This document shows positions 1 to 15,000 of a DNA stretch of 64,000 nucleotides, one piece after another; the first letter of the stretch is position 1; each line of letters opens with the position of its first letter. The DNA is from Apostichopus japonicus. Lineage: Eukaryota > Echinodermata > Holothuroidea > Aspidochirotida > Stichopodidae. A model generated the notes under the pieces. The model was not told where the DNA came from. It worked only from the letters and a program-made list of their open reading frames with translations, and made no database searches. The translations under genes were made by a program, and so were the position numbers. The DNA lies in NCBI RefSeq assembly GCF_037975245.1, contig NC_092562.1, forward strand, positions 7,915,001 through 7,979,000, given 5' to 3'.

Positions 1-3000
1 GAAGGGATCATCTGTCCTTCCTTAAAGCTAACTATAGCTTAGGCTTCAAAGCATGACTGTAAGCACAATATTAATTTAGGTATGTCATAGTTTTGTGTTT
101 GGTTAAGTTTAATTATGCAATTGATTAAAAGTAACATTACTTGAAAGGCCGGAACATTATCATGGATTTAGCCTTATGAGCATTGCTACATATGTAGCAT
201 GCTTAAGATATGAATAAACAAAAAATTCAGAAAAAGCTATAGACAAATTACTAGCATTCAATTTACTATGACATATCAAAACTAAAAATTGCCCACGTCA
301 CCCTTTATTACTTTCAACTTTTAATACAGTAATCAAATGCAGTTGATTACCGAAGGTTTGACAGCCACTGCTTTCTTCTTGTTCAGTGTAGAGTCCATTG
401 TCAGGCACCTGTGTCAGGGCAACTAATCTTTCACACATTAAAGATGATGCAGTCAGTGAATCTGGTAATCTCAGTTCTTCCCGATTTCTGTTGAAAAATA
501 TTTTGTAAAAGTTAGAGGGCCTGGGTTTCAATCCTAGCAGGATCATCTTCAGAGAGCAACTGGAATATGTTTCTCAGTGAAGTTACATGGAGACTTGAAA
601 GAAATGCCTAAAGATTGACATAAGTATAAAATTGTAACCTTTACAGAATCTGTCCTATGTATGAAGGGCAAATAACTACAGTAACATGTGATAATGTTTA
701 GCATAAACAAGCATTTGGTCTGAGACAGATTATGCCATCAAAAACTTAAAAATAAAAGAAACAGCAATGCTAGCAAAAAGACCAAAGCAGTCTGAAAGAA
801 CAACTAGAAGACATTAACTTAAACAATTGGCTCAAACAATTGTGAAGGTAAACCACACCTTTCTTATTAATATTTTAAAATCAACCTTACAATATAGTCA
901 TAAGGCATTAGGCCTTCCATACAATTCATGGTATGTTCCGAAAATTTGGCAACCTGTTCTCAAACTGTCAATTAACGTTTGGTCAAATTGACCAATCGGT
1001 GAGTGTGTATTTTTTGTCACATGCGATTCGTGATTGACATAGGTTATAGCATCGCCAGTCGTTGCCAACTTTCAGCTTGAATTTTTTGTAAACTAATGAT
1101 GGTTTTAGTCATGGCTTCATTGTTTATATTGTAAAATTTCATTTAACATTTTAAAGAGTTTAATTTCTAACTGGAAAGCCGGTAAGTGTTGCTAAATAAA
1201 CAGATTTTCAACGCAACATGTAAGCTCATTTTAAACATTCGTATAGGACTATAATGCACTGAACTGTGTACATAAATATAGTAAAGGCTTCATAATTGAC
1301 GCACCTTCGTAATTGACGCACCTTCAAATACTTCTAGCAACGATACACCAGGCAACCTAAAATTTTTGCAGTCAAGCAGAGTTCCATATTTGATGAGTTT
1401 TAATCCATTTCAGGTTTTATGCTGATCAAAATTGTGTTTTTTTAAGCTTTTATCACCCTCCCCCCAGGTTTGCACATTTTATTGACATTTGGAAATCTGA
1501 GTCCCTAAAAATAACCAAAATTTCTTCAGTATAATACCACTACTCTCTTGGACCTGACCTGTCAGAGCTTAGAGGCGCAGAGCATAGCAAACAGAATCCA
1601 AAGTAAATGGATGTATACTTAGGCTTACACTTGAGTTAGCTTATCATCGAATGTGTTAATTTAGGGGTATGAAAGATACTTGACAAGGCAGACATTTTGT
1701 GGTCAAATTCTGCTCAATTGTACATTGCGTAGGCACAGAACAATACATATTTTGAGATCATTACATTTCTGAGGAACTACACATATGAAAAAATGGATAC
1801 AGTTGAGTAGTTTCAATTTTTCGTTGATAGACATCGTTGATCAAGCCTCTAGTGCATCAATTATTATATATATATTTTTTGCACACTGGTACAGTATATG
1901 GGACGGTCAGAAATCCAGGAATTTCGCACGTATTGTGCAGTACTGAGGCAACTAGACGTGATCTTTATGCATATGAAATAGAGAGAATGTTTATAGGCAT
2001 TGCTTATTATAGGCATTGATTATTAGCTATTTTGCTGACGAAAATGTTCATTCTGTTTGCTAATTTTTGTAAGATTTCAGACGTCTTTTGCACAAGATAT
2101 GTTAGGTAAATGTTTGGAATAGTGTAAGGAGCACAATTTAAGGTGGGATGATACTTCATAAATCACATCAATAACATCCTAACTACTGCAAGTGTCATAA
2201 TATGCATTAAGCACTCTGAGGTATTTTTGTATTATCTTTGCTGTGACTCACAAGTGGTTCTCTATCATTTTTGACTCTATAATTAACAATACTGATAAGC
2301 AGATAACACCCAGATCCTAAGATGTAAGTGATTGGACTACATTAATAAGAATGATCCTAATTTAACATATCCGTAGTAACAGTGATGTCTTTCCTATCAA
2401 TCTTATTACCTGTTCTCAATTCACAAACTACCTTACTAAATGAATGCTACAGGTACATATTAATATCACATACTTTCAGGAATTCATGTCCAATAAGGCT
2501 ATTAAGTTCCTGAACATGTCTATGGTCTGATCAAGCTAATGGACACCTGCAGTTTCAGCCCTTGCACTCAGGAGCTGGATATGTGATCTGTGCAATAGCC
2601 TATTGAAGCCACATGGAGAGGTTGTATGATGAATGTACCTGTGACTACCATCTGCTGTTAGATGATCATACTTCATACTATAGATGACAGAGAGGGTAAA
2701 GGCACTCCTCCAATCACCAACTTCCTTTGAGAACCAGATAGCCTCAGGGAAAAGCCCTCCAATCAACAATAAGCTTAGAGTCAGATCTGGAGTCCAATAT
2801 ATTGATAGACCTTGCTCTTGTATCTTGTTAGCTGTCAAATGTCTATGGAGTACAATGGTGCGGACATCACCTGGTGTGAAAACAACAACAACAGCAGTTT
2901 AGTGCCACATACAGCATATTATTAATACATTTATATAGAGTGTGGTCTTATCATGCTGCAATTTGTAAGCACTAACCATTCATCATTTTAATTTGACTAG

Positions 3001-6000
3001 CGCATTTAAGAAGTTTCATACCTGTTATATTTACTGTACCAACACTTTTGGAACTGGGAACCTTGACTGCATTGCAAATATGTACTCAGAGAAAAGAGGT
3101 ATCCCACAACAATAAAAGACTAGTATCAAGTCAGAGAATCATATTCACAAAGCAATCTACCACAAAGTCCCAGGTTCAACTAGAACCAAGTGGCCATGAC
3201 CACTATGCATTTCATTGTGAAAAAAATATCTGTTAACTCTTAAAGTATAAGGTTCTCAATGCAACATATATGCCAAGAACTTGTGATTTCACCCCATGTC
3301 ACCTAGGAGGTTTGACCCCTTTAAGTTGCTATGACCATTTTACTCATCCACAGAAAGTTTGTCAGCTGTACCACAGAGGTTAAGTCTGGACCCCAGACCC
3401 CTCTCAAAGGCCTCCCAGACAGTTGAGTTCACCCCCTGAAAACTGATAAAATATTAGCCTGGAAAGTGGTTGTAAGACTCACACAAGTCCATTCCCTCCC
3501 TCTCCCTGCCATCTGTATTGCCTTATGTGAGCCAAGAACCAAACTTTGCCAAAACAAAGTAGCAGTACATTATATCACCTCGGGTACCCAAACGCGCCCT
3601 TCGCTCTAAGCCATTCACTCTCGTTCCTCGCAACACCAATAACAAGAAGCACTATGACCCTACAGCATTCTCGGTCGCCGTACCTGATCTTTGGAACAAG
3701 CTGCCTCCCGGAATTCGTATGATCATGGACTTCACCTCCTTCAAGTCTCACCTGAAAACGCATCTCTTTCAAAAGCACTACAAAGATGGTTTCTAGGATT
3801 TTTTAGATTTTATGTTGTTATGTCGTGTTGGTTTTTAGGTTCTAACTTCAATTGGAATTTTCACTTTTTAGCATTTAAATTGTAGATTTTGTAGTCAATC
3901 TGTTTTATCGCTTTACCCTTCACCAGTGCTTTTAATAGTTTTTCGATCTCATATCCCTGTATTTTATGTATTTATATGTATTTATCTATGTGGTAAATTT
4001 ACTGTTTTATGTATTTACTGTTTTATGTCATTGTATATTCTAGATTGTTTGTAAAGCGCACAGATGCATCGCGCATAGTGCGCTATATAAGATTTTATTT
4101 CCATTACATTACATTACATCATAAAGAAAAAGAAGTTAAAAGCTGAAATAAAAAAATCTATTGGTAAGGTGCTGACAGACTTACAAAATAATTATCAAAC
4201 CACCAATGTGCCATTTCACTTACCTCATAAAGTACATGATCTTGACTTAATGTTTAAATTAAAGATGTGCGACATTAGGGAACAATCAAATAACGGAAAT
4301 GTTTCAACAGGGAAGGTTTGGTTAGATCCTCACACAGTTATTTCCATCTTAGCAGGTATCAGTGCCTTGTACAGGGGACCAGATTGACTAAGGTAGAGTG
4401 TTGACCTTTTGTGGTAGGGCCAAGGGCAAATGAAGAATGTAAAAAAGGGGGTCTGCATTGGGGGCACTGAAGCAAACACCTATGCGGAGTGTGGGGGTCC
4501 TCCACAAGAAAAAGAAAAAATTAATAAAATCTTAAATACCTAATGGTGCAACAACAGATATTAGGTGGATAAAGTTTGATATACCTTCATTTTCAGAAAA
4601 CAACACTGGCAGGGGCTTGGCAGAGGTTGGTGGATAAATGATGAGGGGTTTGTTGGTGAAATAGAGAGCCATGAATCGAGCCATTGACATGACCACACCT
4701 CGACAATCTTCTCTAAAAATTGGAATCTTCACACTGGTTTTATCCTGTCAAGATGTCATAATAAAAAGCTACATGCAGTGATAATAACAACATAAAAGTG
4801 ATTGTATATTACTTTGTTGTCTCAATCTGCCCTTGCATGCACTTGTTAATACTTATTCCTGCAATGACACATCATAAAAGCAAAAGGCTTATTCTCACAG
4901 AAAATGATAATGGACAGATCCACATTCAAAAACAAAGTTGGTAAGTGCAAATCCTGCTAACTTTTCAAAATTAATCATAATGACAGCCACTGTTCTGCTT
5001 ACAACAATTGTAACCACAATGCCCACATGCTAATCAATTACTTGTCAAATTATTATGAGAACAACTAATGTAAACTGACAACAAATAGTGGATCCACATA
5101 CCAAGAATGAAGTTTATCCAAGTTATACTTTTAGAGTTATTGTGCTTAAGAGGAGAAACAATAGTGGTTTTGTACCCAATATTGTGGACACATATACCAA
5201 GAATATGATTACCATTGGCTATTGTTGTCAGTTAATGCTGCTTCTATTTTCACAAATGAATATTCTACATATTCTACCCCAGTTGTCAGTTAATGTTTTG
5301 TTTCACACCATAGAGTATGCTATTTATGTGGTGCCTTTCTGAAAGTGTAACATCTTACCTCTAATAGCTGCTTGAATGATCTCTTCACTTTCAGCTTCTT
5401 TGCATCAACAGAGGCACTTTGAATGGCATTGTTGATCATTTGCAGAGCACCTTTCAAGTTATATGACATCAAGTTACTGTAAAGTATGGCTAAAATAAAC
5501 TTGTTATCTGTCTGCCTTGGTACCTGCTGCTTACTGGAGTTACAAGCTGCCCAACAGCACTCCACACCTCCTCTGAAGTCACCCAACAAGAACCTTTCAC
5601 ATCCTAGAGCAGAAGCAAAAGACATAAAACACTTCTATATCTGTATTAACAATTACACTGACATGAAAATCCTTCATAGTGCATTACTTAACAGATATAT
5701 AACATTAAATCAAGTTTGTTAATTATATAGCCATTTCAAAGTTTTGTTTCTTAATAATATAATGCAACATATATGTCATTACACAACAGCTATTTAGTTC
5801 TTGTATTACATAGTGTTTGACATTAGTTGTAAAATCCAAACTTCTGTAATGGAAATAAAGGAAAATTCATCATATTTAGATGAGTATGGCATACAAAGCA
5901 ATTTAAAAAGAAACCATATTATCAGATAAATTTACCTTTGAGGTAGGTCTCATTCTGTTCAGCAGTCCAAAAGTGATGTAGATGCAGAGATGCATGATAA

Positions 6001-9000
6001 CCAATTGAACTGAGCTTTCTTTGTATGACTCCAATCATGTTCATCAAGAAGGACTTGATTCTAGAAAGGATAGTTTCATCTCTGCTGTGTTTCTGGACAT
6101 GTTTGTTACAAACAATGTACATTGTAACTGTTTTCTGATACAGCAGCTTCCATGCTGGAATCATTCTATAATCAGAGGGTGAAGGAGTTCACAGTCATAT
6201 CATAGCTGAACATATGACAAAAGGAGCTTGGATGAAATGCCTATCACACCACTGGTATACACTTTCATCTGCCTAGCCAACAACCAATCTGTTCTTTGTA
6301 ACACTTGTGTTACATGGTGGATCTCTATATTACATATGAAGATCCTACAAGTTTTACTTTTGAAAGTTATCATATTATTAAACAAGTTTTTGTTTAGGAA
6401 TCTTGTACTTGCTACTTAGATGAGTCCACACAGTAGGGTTGAAGGTTATCCATCATATACTTTTTGAGTTATCAACTGGTGTACAAGACAAAGGGCATCA
6501 CTTCCATCACACAACCACACATAGACCATCACAACGATTCGGTTTGCCAGATGCAAGGAATCAAAATGAGTAAGTTCTTAAATGCTGCTCAGTACATAAA
6601 GACAGACTACAATGCCCCACTGCACTGTTTGGTGACCCCTAGTGCTTTACAATACTTGAATGTAAGCTTGCTGTTTGTGTTAACAGAATTTGCTAAGTGA
6701 TGCTGTAGTCGCAAGTCCAACAGAATTTCTCCATTTCAGGTTTGGCACATTTAGGAAAGGTTGAACTTTAGGTTGTTGATACCTTAAATGGTCTTCATAC
6801 CTATGTTGATTCCATAATGAAGCCTTACTTGAGAAACCATAAAATTAAAGCTCTTAGGAGCCATCGGTAGCTCTCTCAAGAATGTTGTCTAATCCTTTGA
6901 TGACCTCTGGTACTTTCACTACAGCAATAGGTTTCCTTCAACAGACATCAAAATTCAGGCTATAGATATATCAAGTTACATTCACATCCTTGGCATTATG
7001 CTTATAATTTTATATTTTAACCACTGATGACCTTAGATGAGTGGTAAGGGTAAGCTTTATTATGTGATTTTGATTTTCACCTTCTGGGACTTTTGACTGT
7101 GGACACTACCTACAGTTGCTTGTGTTAATGAACCAATATTCTGAGTATGTCTCCTTGAGATACTGCATTAAGAGCATAAGTCCACATATCAACTCAAGTT
7201 TTAATACTTGAAATATGAAATATGATGAGTTTTGTATCAGGTAAACTGTTATGTTTCATGTCCCCTTTGAGCTAACTGTAGTACAAATTTTGTTCCTGAA
7301 TTAATTGGATTTACTCACCCTCTGATAATGGCATGTTTTCCAGTTGTTACTCCCTTCACATTCCTCATGGTACTGTCAGCATTGTTATCCCACATACTAT
7401 GTTGTACATCTGATACGCTTCTGAATGTCTGTGGACATGTGAACTCATCAGACTTATGCCAACTTTGATCAGGATCAAGCTGGAATGACTCCCCAGCAAC
7501 AGCTCTCATACTGTATGTCTCATCAAGTTTGTCTTCACAATGAAGTAACAATGCAAACATGTGACTCAGATTAGAAACAGTGCTAGCAGATTTTGTGGAG
7601 ATTAAGTTCCTAACAACTTGATGGACTAAGTTTATAGTTCTGCAAAGAATGTTAGAGTGTATGATGTCCCAGTTCACACAGGCAAGAGATCTCTGTAAAG
7701 TGTGAACAGGCACTCTTTCATCATGAACGCCACGAGATGCCAGGCAAAATTTGGCCAGAGACTTAGAGGTAAAGGCCTGTAAATTGCTCAATTCAGAATC
7801 CCAATTACCAGCCTGACTGGCCCCAAGTAACCATGCAAGAAGAAAACACCTCTCAGATTGCCTGTGGAAATCATCTACTCTTTGAATTGTTGATGCATTC
7901 TGCAAAAACCCTGAACTTTCCAGAGTTCCAAAGATCACTTTACCATCTGATATGCCTGCATATTGTCCTGTGTTAAGGTTAGGCCCACTGCTATCTGTGC
8001 TGAGGAATTTTGATATAGTTGCATCTTTACTGTCATTGGCAGGAACTACTTGCTTTGATTCCATCTCAAGAGTTGGCAGTGGTTTCATGTCTGGCAAGCT
8101 ATGTTTAGTCAACTGGTAAAGTGCCTCCTTGCCCTCCGAAAGATAACCTCTAATCAGGCTCGCTGCAGTTGTCATGAAAGGTAACTCTAGGATAGTTGCT
8201 AGAAACCCATCAGAGGTTACCAGGAGAGGTGCTTTAGGGTGAAAGGTCACACTGAACTGCTGATGGTCATTTTGAATCTCAACTTGGGCTTGTTGTCCAT
8301 CAGATAGTTGTTTTGAAGATCTTAAAGAGTAAAATACAAGAATAATCAATGTTAGTTCTTGTAACTGTAGTACCAAAGTGTCTTAAAATACATACATGAA
8401 TGATAAAGTTAAAAAAGTTTGTGTGTTACCGTAGATTATATGTTTAATACAGGAGCCCAACTGAATAAACTCTAGCAAAAAAGTCTGCCAAAAGATACAT
8501 GAACCACTGAAATTATTACAGAAGAATTCAATACACCCTTAGTCTACAGGCTTAGTGATTCCTTTGTCACAATTTAATGAAAACATTTAATAGCAGACTG
8601 CACACAACATTTTAAAGTTTTGACAAAATTGTGAATATATCTACATACAAAGTAAGAAGTTCATTCAAGTTTTCATATTGTAACATATTTTGTATACAGG
8701 GATTTCATAATTTGACCTCTGTTGACCTCATATGGTATTTGACCTCCGCAATAACAACAAAAATGCATTAGAGTTGTAGTACTGACTAGTGTGAAATGGT
8801 TTCACCATAGATTATATAGTTTAAAACAAAATCTCAACAAAAATATGTTTAATCCAAAAATCCAAAGGTATACTTCACCACAACAAAGAATTTTTTTTTT
8901 AAATAAACTCTGGAATGCCATTTTACATTGAATCTGGTGGTTTTATTACTACATAAATGTGAAGGGGATTTGATACATACACAACAGATATTAATGGGTG

Positions 9001-12000
9001 TAATGGTATGAAGAGTGATGGTCCATGAACAACTGAGCATCCATCAGTCTGAATCTCTAATAATTCTCCCACACTTGAGAGAATAAACAAAGATCCTTTC
9101 TTCATTATACATGCCAAAAACAAACTATTGTAGCTCCAAGAACAGTCTGTGATCCAATATGTCCTGCAAAAACAAAATGCAAATTCTGTTAAGTAATTTA
9201 GCATCAAAGGTTAACAATGCTTTAGCTGTTGTCTGTAATACAGGATCAGTGTCAAAATTAAAATTGACATAACAGGGTTTCACATGTGTTGCCAATGGAA
9301 AAATTGTCTGCATATCACAGGTACCCGATTCTAAGATGACTCGGTATGTCTACTGCAAGCAAACTGAAAAACAACAAGACACTACTTATACTGTTGGGTA
9401 GATGCTATACCTGACAAGCACTAAAAGAGTACTTCATGACACATTGAAGGAGACAGCTTCTACTTATTGGATTCTCTATAACATGGTATGAGAACCACTA
9501 TAAGCTTCACATCAAACAATTTAATTTGAAGAAAACATTTCAATGCATGCAAGAAAGGTTTTTAACCTACTAAAGTTTGTCCTATTACTTGCTGAGCAAA
9601 ACAATCATAGCTATGTTGATTACCTTGTTACATCTTTGTTTGGGTTGGCAGCCTTACATCCACAACTGTGAAGATCAGCCACTACAATGGAGTGAGACAA
9701 CACAGATAAGAAAATCACCCTGTTCTTTCTGGGAACCAACTGGTTAATCCCAATTGCTAGGAGCATTCCATTATGACTGTGACTAAGAACCAAGGCTCCA
9801 ACTTCATGAAGAGGTTGACAACCAGGAGAAATAACATCAACAGGAATAGCTAAAGAATGCCACGAAGCCAGAAAAGGAACTTTGCTGTAACAAAAGACAG
9901 AAGTGAGATAAGACTATTTAGACTTTCCTGTACCCAAACTGAACAAAGTTCAAAAGAATGTTAGCAGAGCAGACCATTAACTAACAATATAAGGATAACA
10001 ACATGATTTTGAGAGACACCATTGTAACTATGTAAACTGTCAATGGCTGCTACTGTTGTCACGAAATTAGCTAAATTCAATGTCTACGACACTGATTTGT
10101 GAAGATCTGATTAGGCATAATGATGAGGCTCAGAAATGTTCAATAGTGAAAGACTCCCTTGAAGTTAACACAGTTTGGTAAACAGTAGCTCTCTCAGCCC
10201 TGTACTCCTGACGAAATTTGTAAGTCTACAAGACTTTTGTGATACACTCCACAATCTCTTTCAGTTCTTACCTAGTGGTGAATTTCTTCCATGGTTCTTG
10301 CCACTGTATCAGTACAGAACTGACCTGAAGGGTACCTCCTTTGTAGAAGACGAAGGAGCAAATATTACAGCGACCCAAGACCTGTAACAAAACAGAGTGA
10401 CTACAAGTATATGACACTGTCAATTAACTATACTATGGCTCACAGTTGGTCAGGTACCTATCATTCCAACAGTGGGGTATTAGGACTCCCAGATTGTAAT
10501 TGTGTAAAGGGTTTGAACGTAACTAATGGCCACTAATTGCGATACGACTCTTAAAAATACACCTGTTATGGACAGCAACAATGGCCATGCACCTTAACTA
10601 TAGCTGTGGTAGCTTCCCTCATAGTGTTCAATATCAAACTAAATCAGGGTTCAAACATAGTTTGATGTTTGTGGTCAGAAAACACTGAACAGGAAAACAA
10701 GCTAGAGCATCACACATGAGTAGCTCAACTTTGACACAACGTGATAGCATGCCATGTACTTACGACCATGAAGAAGCTACAAGTGCCATTCTAAGAGAAA
10801 TATGAAGCCAAAGAGTATCAGATTTCTGGCTTAATTAGTATGTTTGACCTAGCAATTCAGTTTTGTCCCATTGTCTGCTGACTACAATGACCACCTTTCA
10901 ATAAACCCAAACAAAAACTCTGGGAGGGATGGTAGGCTTTAGTGTGAATTCACTGGTTGAGCTCACAAATGACTTTGACCTTAAAATTGAGTACAGGATT
11001 AATGACTTATCATCTGCTGATCATTAGGACCAAAAAAAAACCCTACAAGGAGTAGGCGTTTCCTTATTTTTGTTGTTTTTACTCTACATGAACTCTGACC
11101 TAATATGAAGTGTGACTTTTATGACTCATCTGCTGATCACTATGACCAAAATCAAACAAACTCTAAGGGTAGGCTTTCATGTGAATTCACTGTTTGAGAT
11201 CTCATAACCACAAATGACCCTTGACCCCTGGTATATGTTACAACATAACCAAATTTGGTAACAACTCAGCAAAGGACCTGCCTGTAATAGCCTTTCAACC
11301 AGTGTTGACAGATGGACAGGCATATTGCCATGACAATAGCTCAACAATGTGTAACTATCTGTCTGTCTGAAAATACACTGAATCAAACAAATGGAAGAAA
11401 AAAGTTGAGTATTAATGGTTTTCTACCATTTCTGTATTTAATTTCTTTCAAAAATATTGCATGCTGCCCTTTCAAATTCTGAAAATTGTTTAGGTTCCTT
11501 TTTAAAAGCTGAAATTTACCATGATGCTCTGCTATTTAAATAAACCCTATTGCCAACTTCATATTAAACCAGAAAACCAACAGGCTGAGCGATTCCTTAC
11601 AAAATTTTAGCAACTCCAAGTAGCTCATCCAAGCTTTACTTTTGGAGTTTTCCCATATGCAATGCTCCCAACTTTGATCTCTGTTGACCTCAATTGACTT
11701 TTGACCACCATATTCACAGGAAATACAGGATTCTTGCACTCAATTATGTGGCTAAACATACCAAGTATGAAAAATATCATGTTTGACTTTTGTAGTTCTT
11801 GTGTTTAATAGGAATTCAGATTTTGACCTCTGTTGACCTCGAATGACCCTTGACTTCCACAAATTTTTAACATGCCTTTGTATTCAATAAGGTGCATCTA
11901 CATTCCAAACTATGAATATCCAACCAATATTACTGCTGGAGTTATCATGTTTACAAGGCATGACGTCACATACACATGGGCCCTCACACATCAACCTACA

Positions 12001-15000
12001 CATGCCTTGACCATCGCATATCAATAAGCAATCAATAAGCCCTGGTAATATACATATATTCTTCAAACACTGTCCAATACAGTACTTAACATTATGTCTC
12101 CTAGATTGTACTGTACCTATTCCAACACGTTTAAATAACTACATTGCATCTCCCAGAGTGTAATGTGACACACCTATCACTCCCATCCCATCAGGTACCT
12201 ATGATTATCTGTATGTTATCACTTCCAAGACAGTCAAGTAACTACATTATCACTGCCAGGTTGTTAAGGGTTACTTGACAAGTTGGGAGATGTAATGTAC
12301 TTTCCCTGATAACCTAGTAGATACAATATACTTAATGCACCAGTGTTGAAAATGGGAACCACAGGTAAATAACTCCATCAATTTTGTGACATGTGATGGC
12401 AACAGTACAATTTATTACACTTAAGAAACATTAAAAGTAACCATGTAGTAACCATGATAAGCCTAATCAGTTACTGGTTTGTTGTCTTCAAGCACTACCA
12501 GTACCATGCAAAGCACCCAATGGACATCAAGTGTCCACACTTGTTACTTAAGGCATGCACATGATACGTCATCATCACATTAATTATGAAAATTCTGCTA
12601 TATGGTCATTACAATTTACACCGGGAAATCTATGTATTTATGCATGAAAATGATACTGACATAATATGCAGACAGCCAAAAAACATGTGCAGAGTGCACA
12701 GAAATGTTTGGCATTGAGTCAGCAATAGTTGAACGCATCAATCACAATGTATACTTACTGAGTCATCAAAGAAAGTTGAATCCACACTGGCATCCAGGCA
12801 ATTACTTGGTGGTAGCGCTGTACTATCTCGGTTGATTGAGTACCATCTTCCACTTTGTGTGGAGTCCTTGACATTGTCTGCATCTGTGCTCTCATCAGCT
12901 TCCCACAGGTAAATATGATTTAAGTTCAAAACCAACAAGATATTTCTGGCATCATTTGAAATGAATATTTTGTTTTTGTGCAAAGCTGAAATAGTAAGAA
13001 ACACAAAACATTTGTTGACAACTTTTGTGAACCAAGCAATAGCATTCAGCTTGTTAGTTTCTCTTGCTTAATTCTGCTTAACTCTTGCTTATTAAACAAA
13101 AAAAATACAAGAATGGAATTCAAATCCGCTATTAAAGGACCATTGGAGGCTCTCCTTCTTTATTGACATTAAAGGATGACTTCAGACAGAAGATAAGTCT
13201 TTATATGTTATGGTCCAAGAAAAGAGAAAAATTGAGTGCTGGTAACATTTCTACAACTGTTATGGTTTGCAAGATTCTCACCTTTAAATTGTGAGCTTCA
13301 GCTGTTTAAAGGGTCATTTTCCCAACATTACATATTCATAGAACTATACTCTGGACTGAGAGCAGTGTTTTAATGGTCTACAAGAAATCAAAATTAATGT
13401 TGTGCCTATTACTGTACGTCATCCTTTAAAGATTTTACGTTCATTCGTAACTTCCAGTATTATCCCCCAAAATCAATGTGCGAAAGTTGCACCTCGCACT
13501 TTGCATTGCACACAAATGTTTTATATATAGTGGTGTACACAAGCAAGGTTCATCTAGAACCTGTTAGGGCAAAGCAAGAAGTCAAGACTAGCTGATTGGG
13601 GTAATCCTACTACCAACAGCAATCCCCAAATAGAAGCAGAAAAACCGGAAGAGGAGAGCAAGTTTAGGTCCACATTCATTGTGTCTTATTAAGATACTTA
13701 AGGACTAGAGAATTTTTTACATTTTTATCCATAAAGAAACCAGTTCAGTATATCCATTACATTTTCACCAATGTTGTCTACTTTCAAGAGAATATCCCTG
13801 TATCCAGTACTTAAGGGCCATGTATAATGTCATAGCATCTGGGAGATTATTTTATGGAGCACTAGCTGGGTACAGTACAAATGGGATTTTCATCCAGGAG
13901 CTATCAAACTGATTTCCATCTGAAATAATCTTCCAACTTGATAACATTTCTACTTCTCTTTGAAGGAGAATCATATAACCACAAAATTCCAAGCTGATTC
14001 CTGTATGATCTTTGAAAATTCCCAAACAAAACTGGGCCACTCCTCTACTGTAAGGGTACATGTTGTGTAAACTATCAGCCGCTCTAGATGTTTTATCCTT
14101 CCGATACCAAGAGAGGCGTTTTACATATCACCAAATAACCCCAAATTGGATCAAATTTCACACTTCAGCAAATTTTGCTTTGAGTTGTTTGAGTTCTGTT
14201 TCATTGTAAGGTATAGTACATGAAATATGTGTACATTCAAAAAGGGATATTGTTATTTCTTATTTGTATTGCATATAAACTATGTACGTTCTTTACCAGT
14301 TCTGACTATGCAAAGAAAAGATCCACAAGCAATGAATATGTAAAAGTCACAACAGGTTCCTCTTACCATCAGTTTCTGTTTGGTTAACAGACTTCTCTTC
14401 AAAATATTGTCTGATAGCTTTGGGAGGTGAACTAAGACTTTTGATGGTATCATCACATCGACTCCATATAGTGACATTACCATTATCAATAATGCCAACT
14501 ATGAAATCACCTGTAACAGAATGACAACAAAATTCAATGATTATTTCTAAATTATCAAGCATTATATCCTCTAAGATGTAAAGTTATGTGCTCAGTTGTC
14601 CCTCACCACCTGTTAGTGACATACAGTAACAACTTCCCCAACTAAATAAGACTTGGTGGGATTTTCAAATGCTTGCCATAGTTGAGACATTTCACCTATT
14701 TTTATCTTGGACCTCTGTTGATCTCAACCCAGGAGGGACTATACACACAAGAATTACATACTGCGCAGGAAATTTAACCCAGCCATAATAGTGAAGGTTT
14801 TGTGTGTAAGGGTTTCACAATTGACATCTGTTGATATAAACTGACAGTTGAATTTCACTTCCAATAAAAGGCAGTTCTTGTACTTCATTAAAGAAATATT
14901 TACAAGGTTGCAGTTTGTCCTGACTTGACCCAAGTTGGCTTCCAACCACTATCGAGCGCACTAGGATTAATCTACAAGTTTATCAAGTTGGACTGTAATT

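Noticed and set aside
8321-8376. ATG upstream of the large CPLANE1 exon, suggesting a 353-residue single-exon protein
   Set aside because: The upstream codons are intronic. The acceptor at 8321-8322 and the phase from exon 7 give a continuous CPLANE1 reading.
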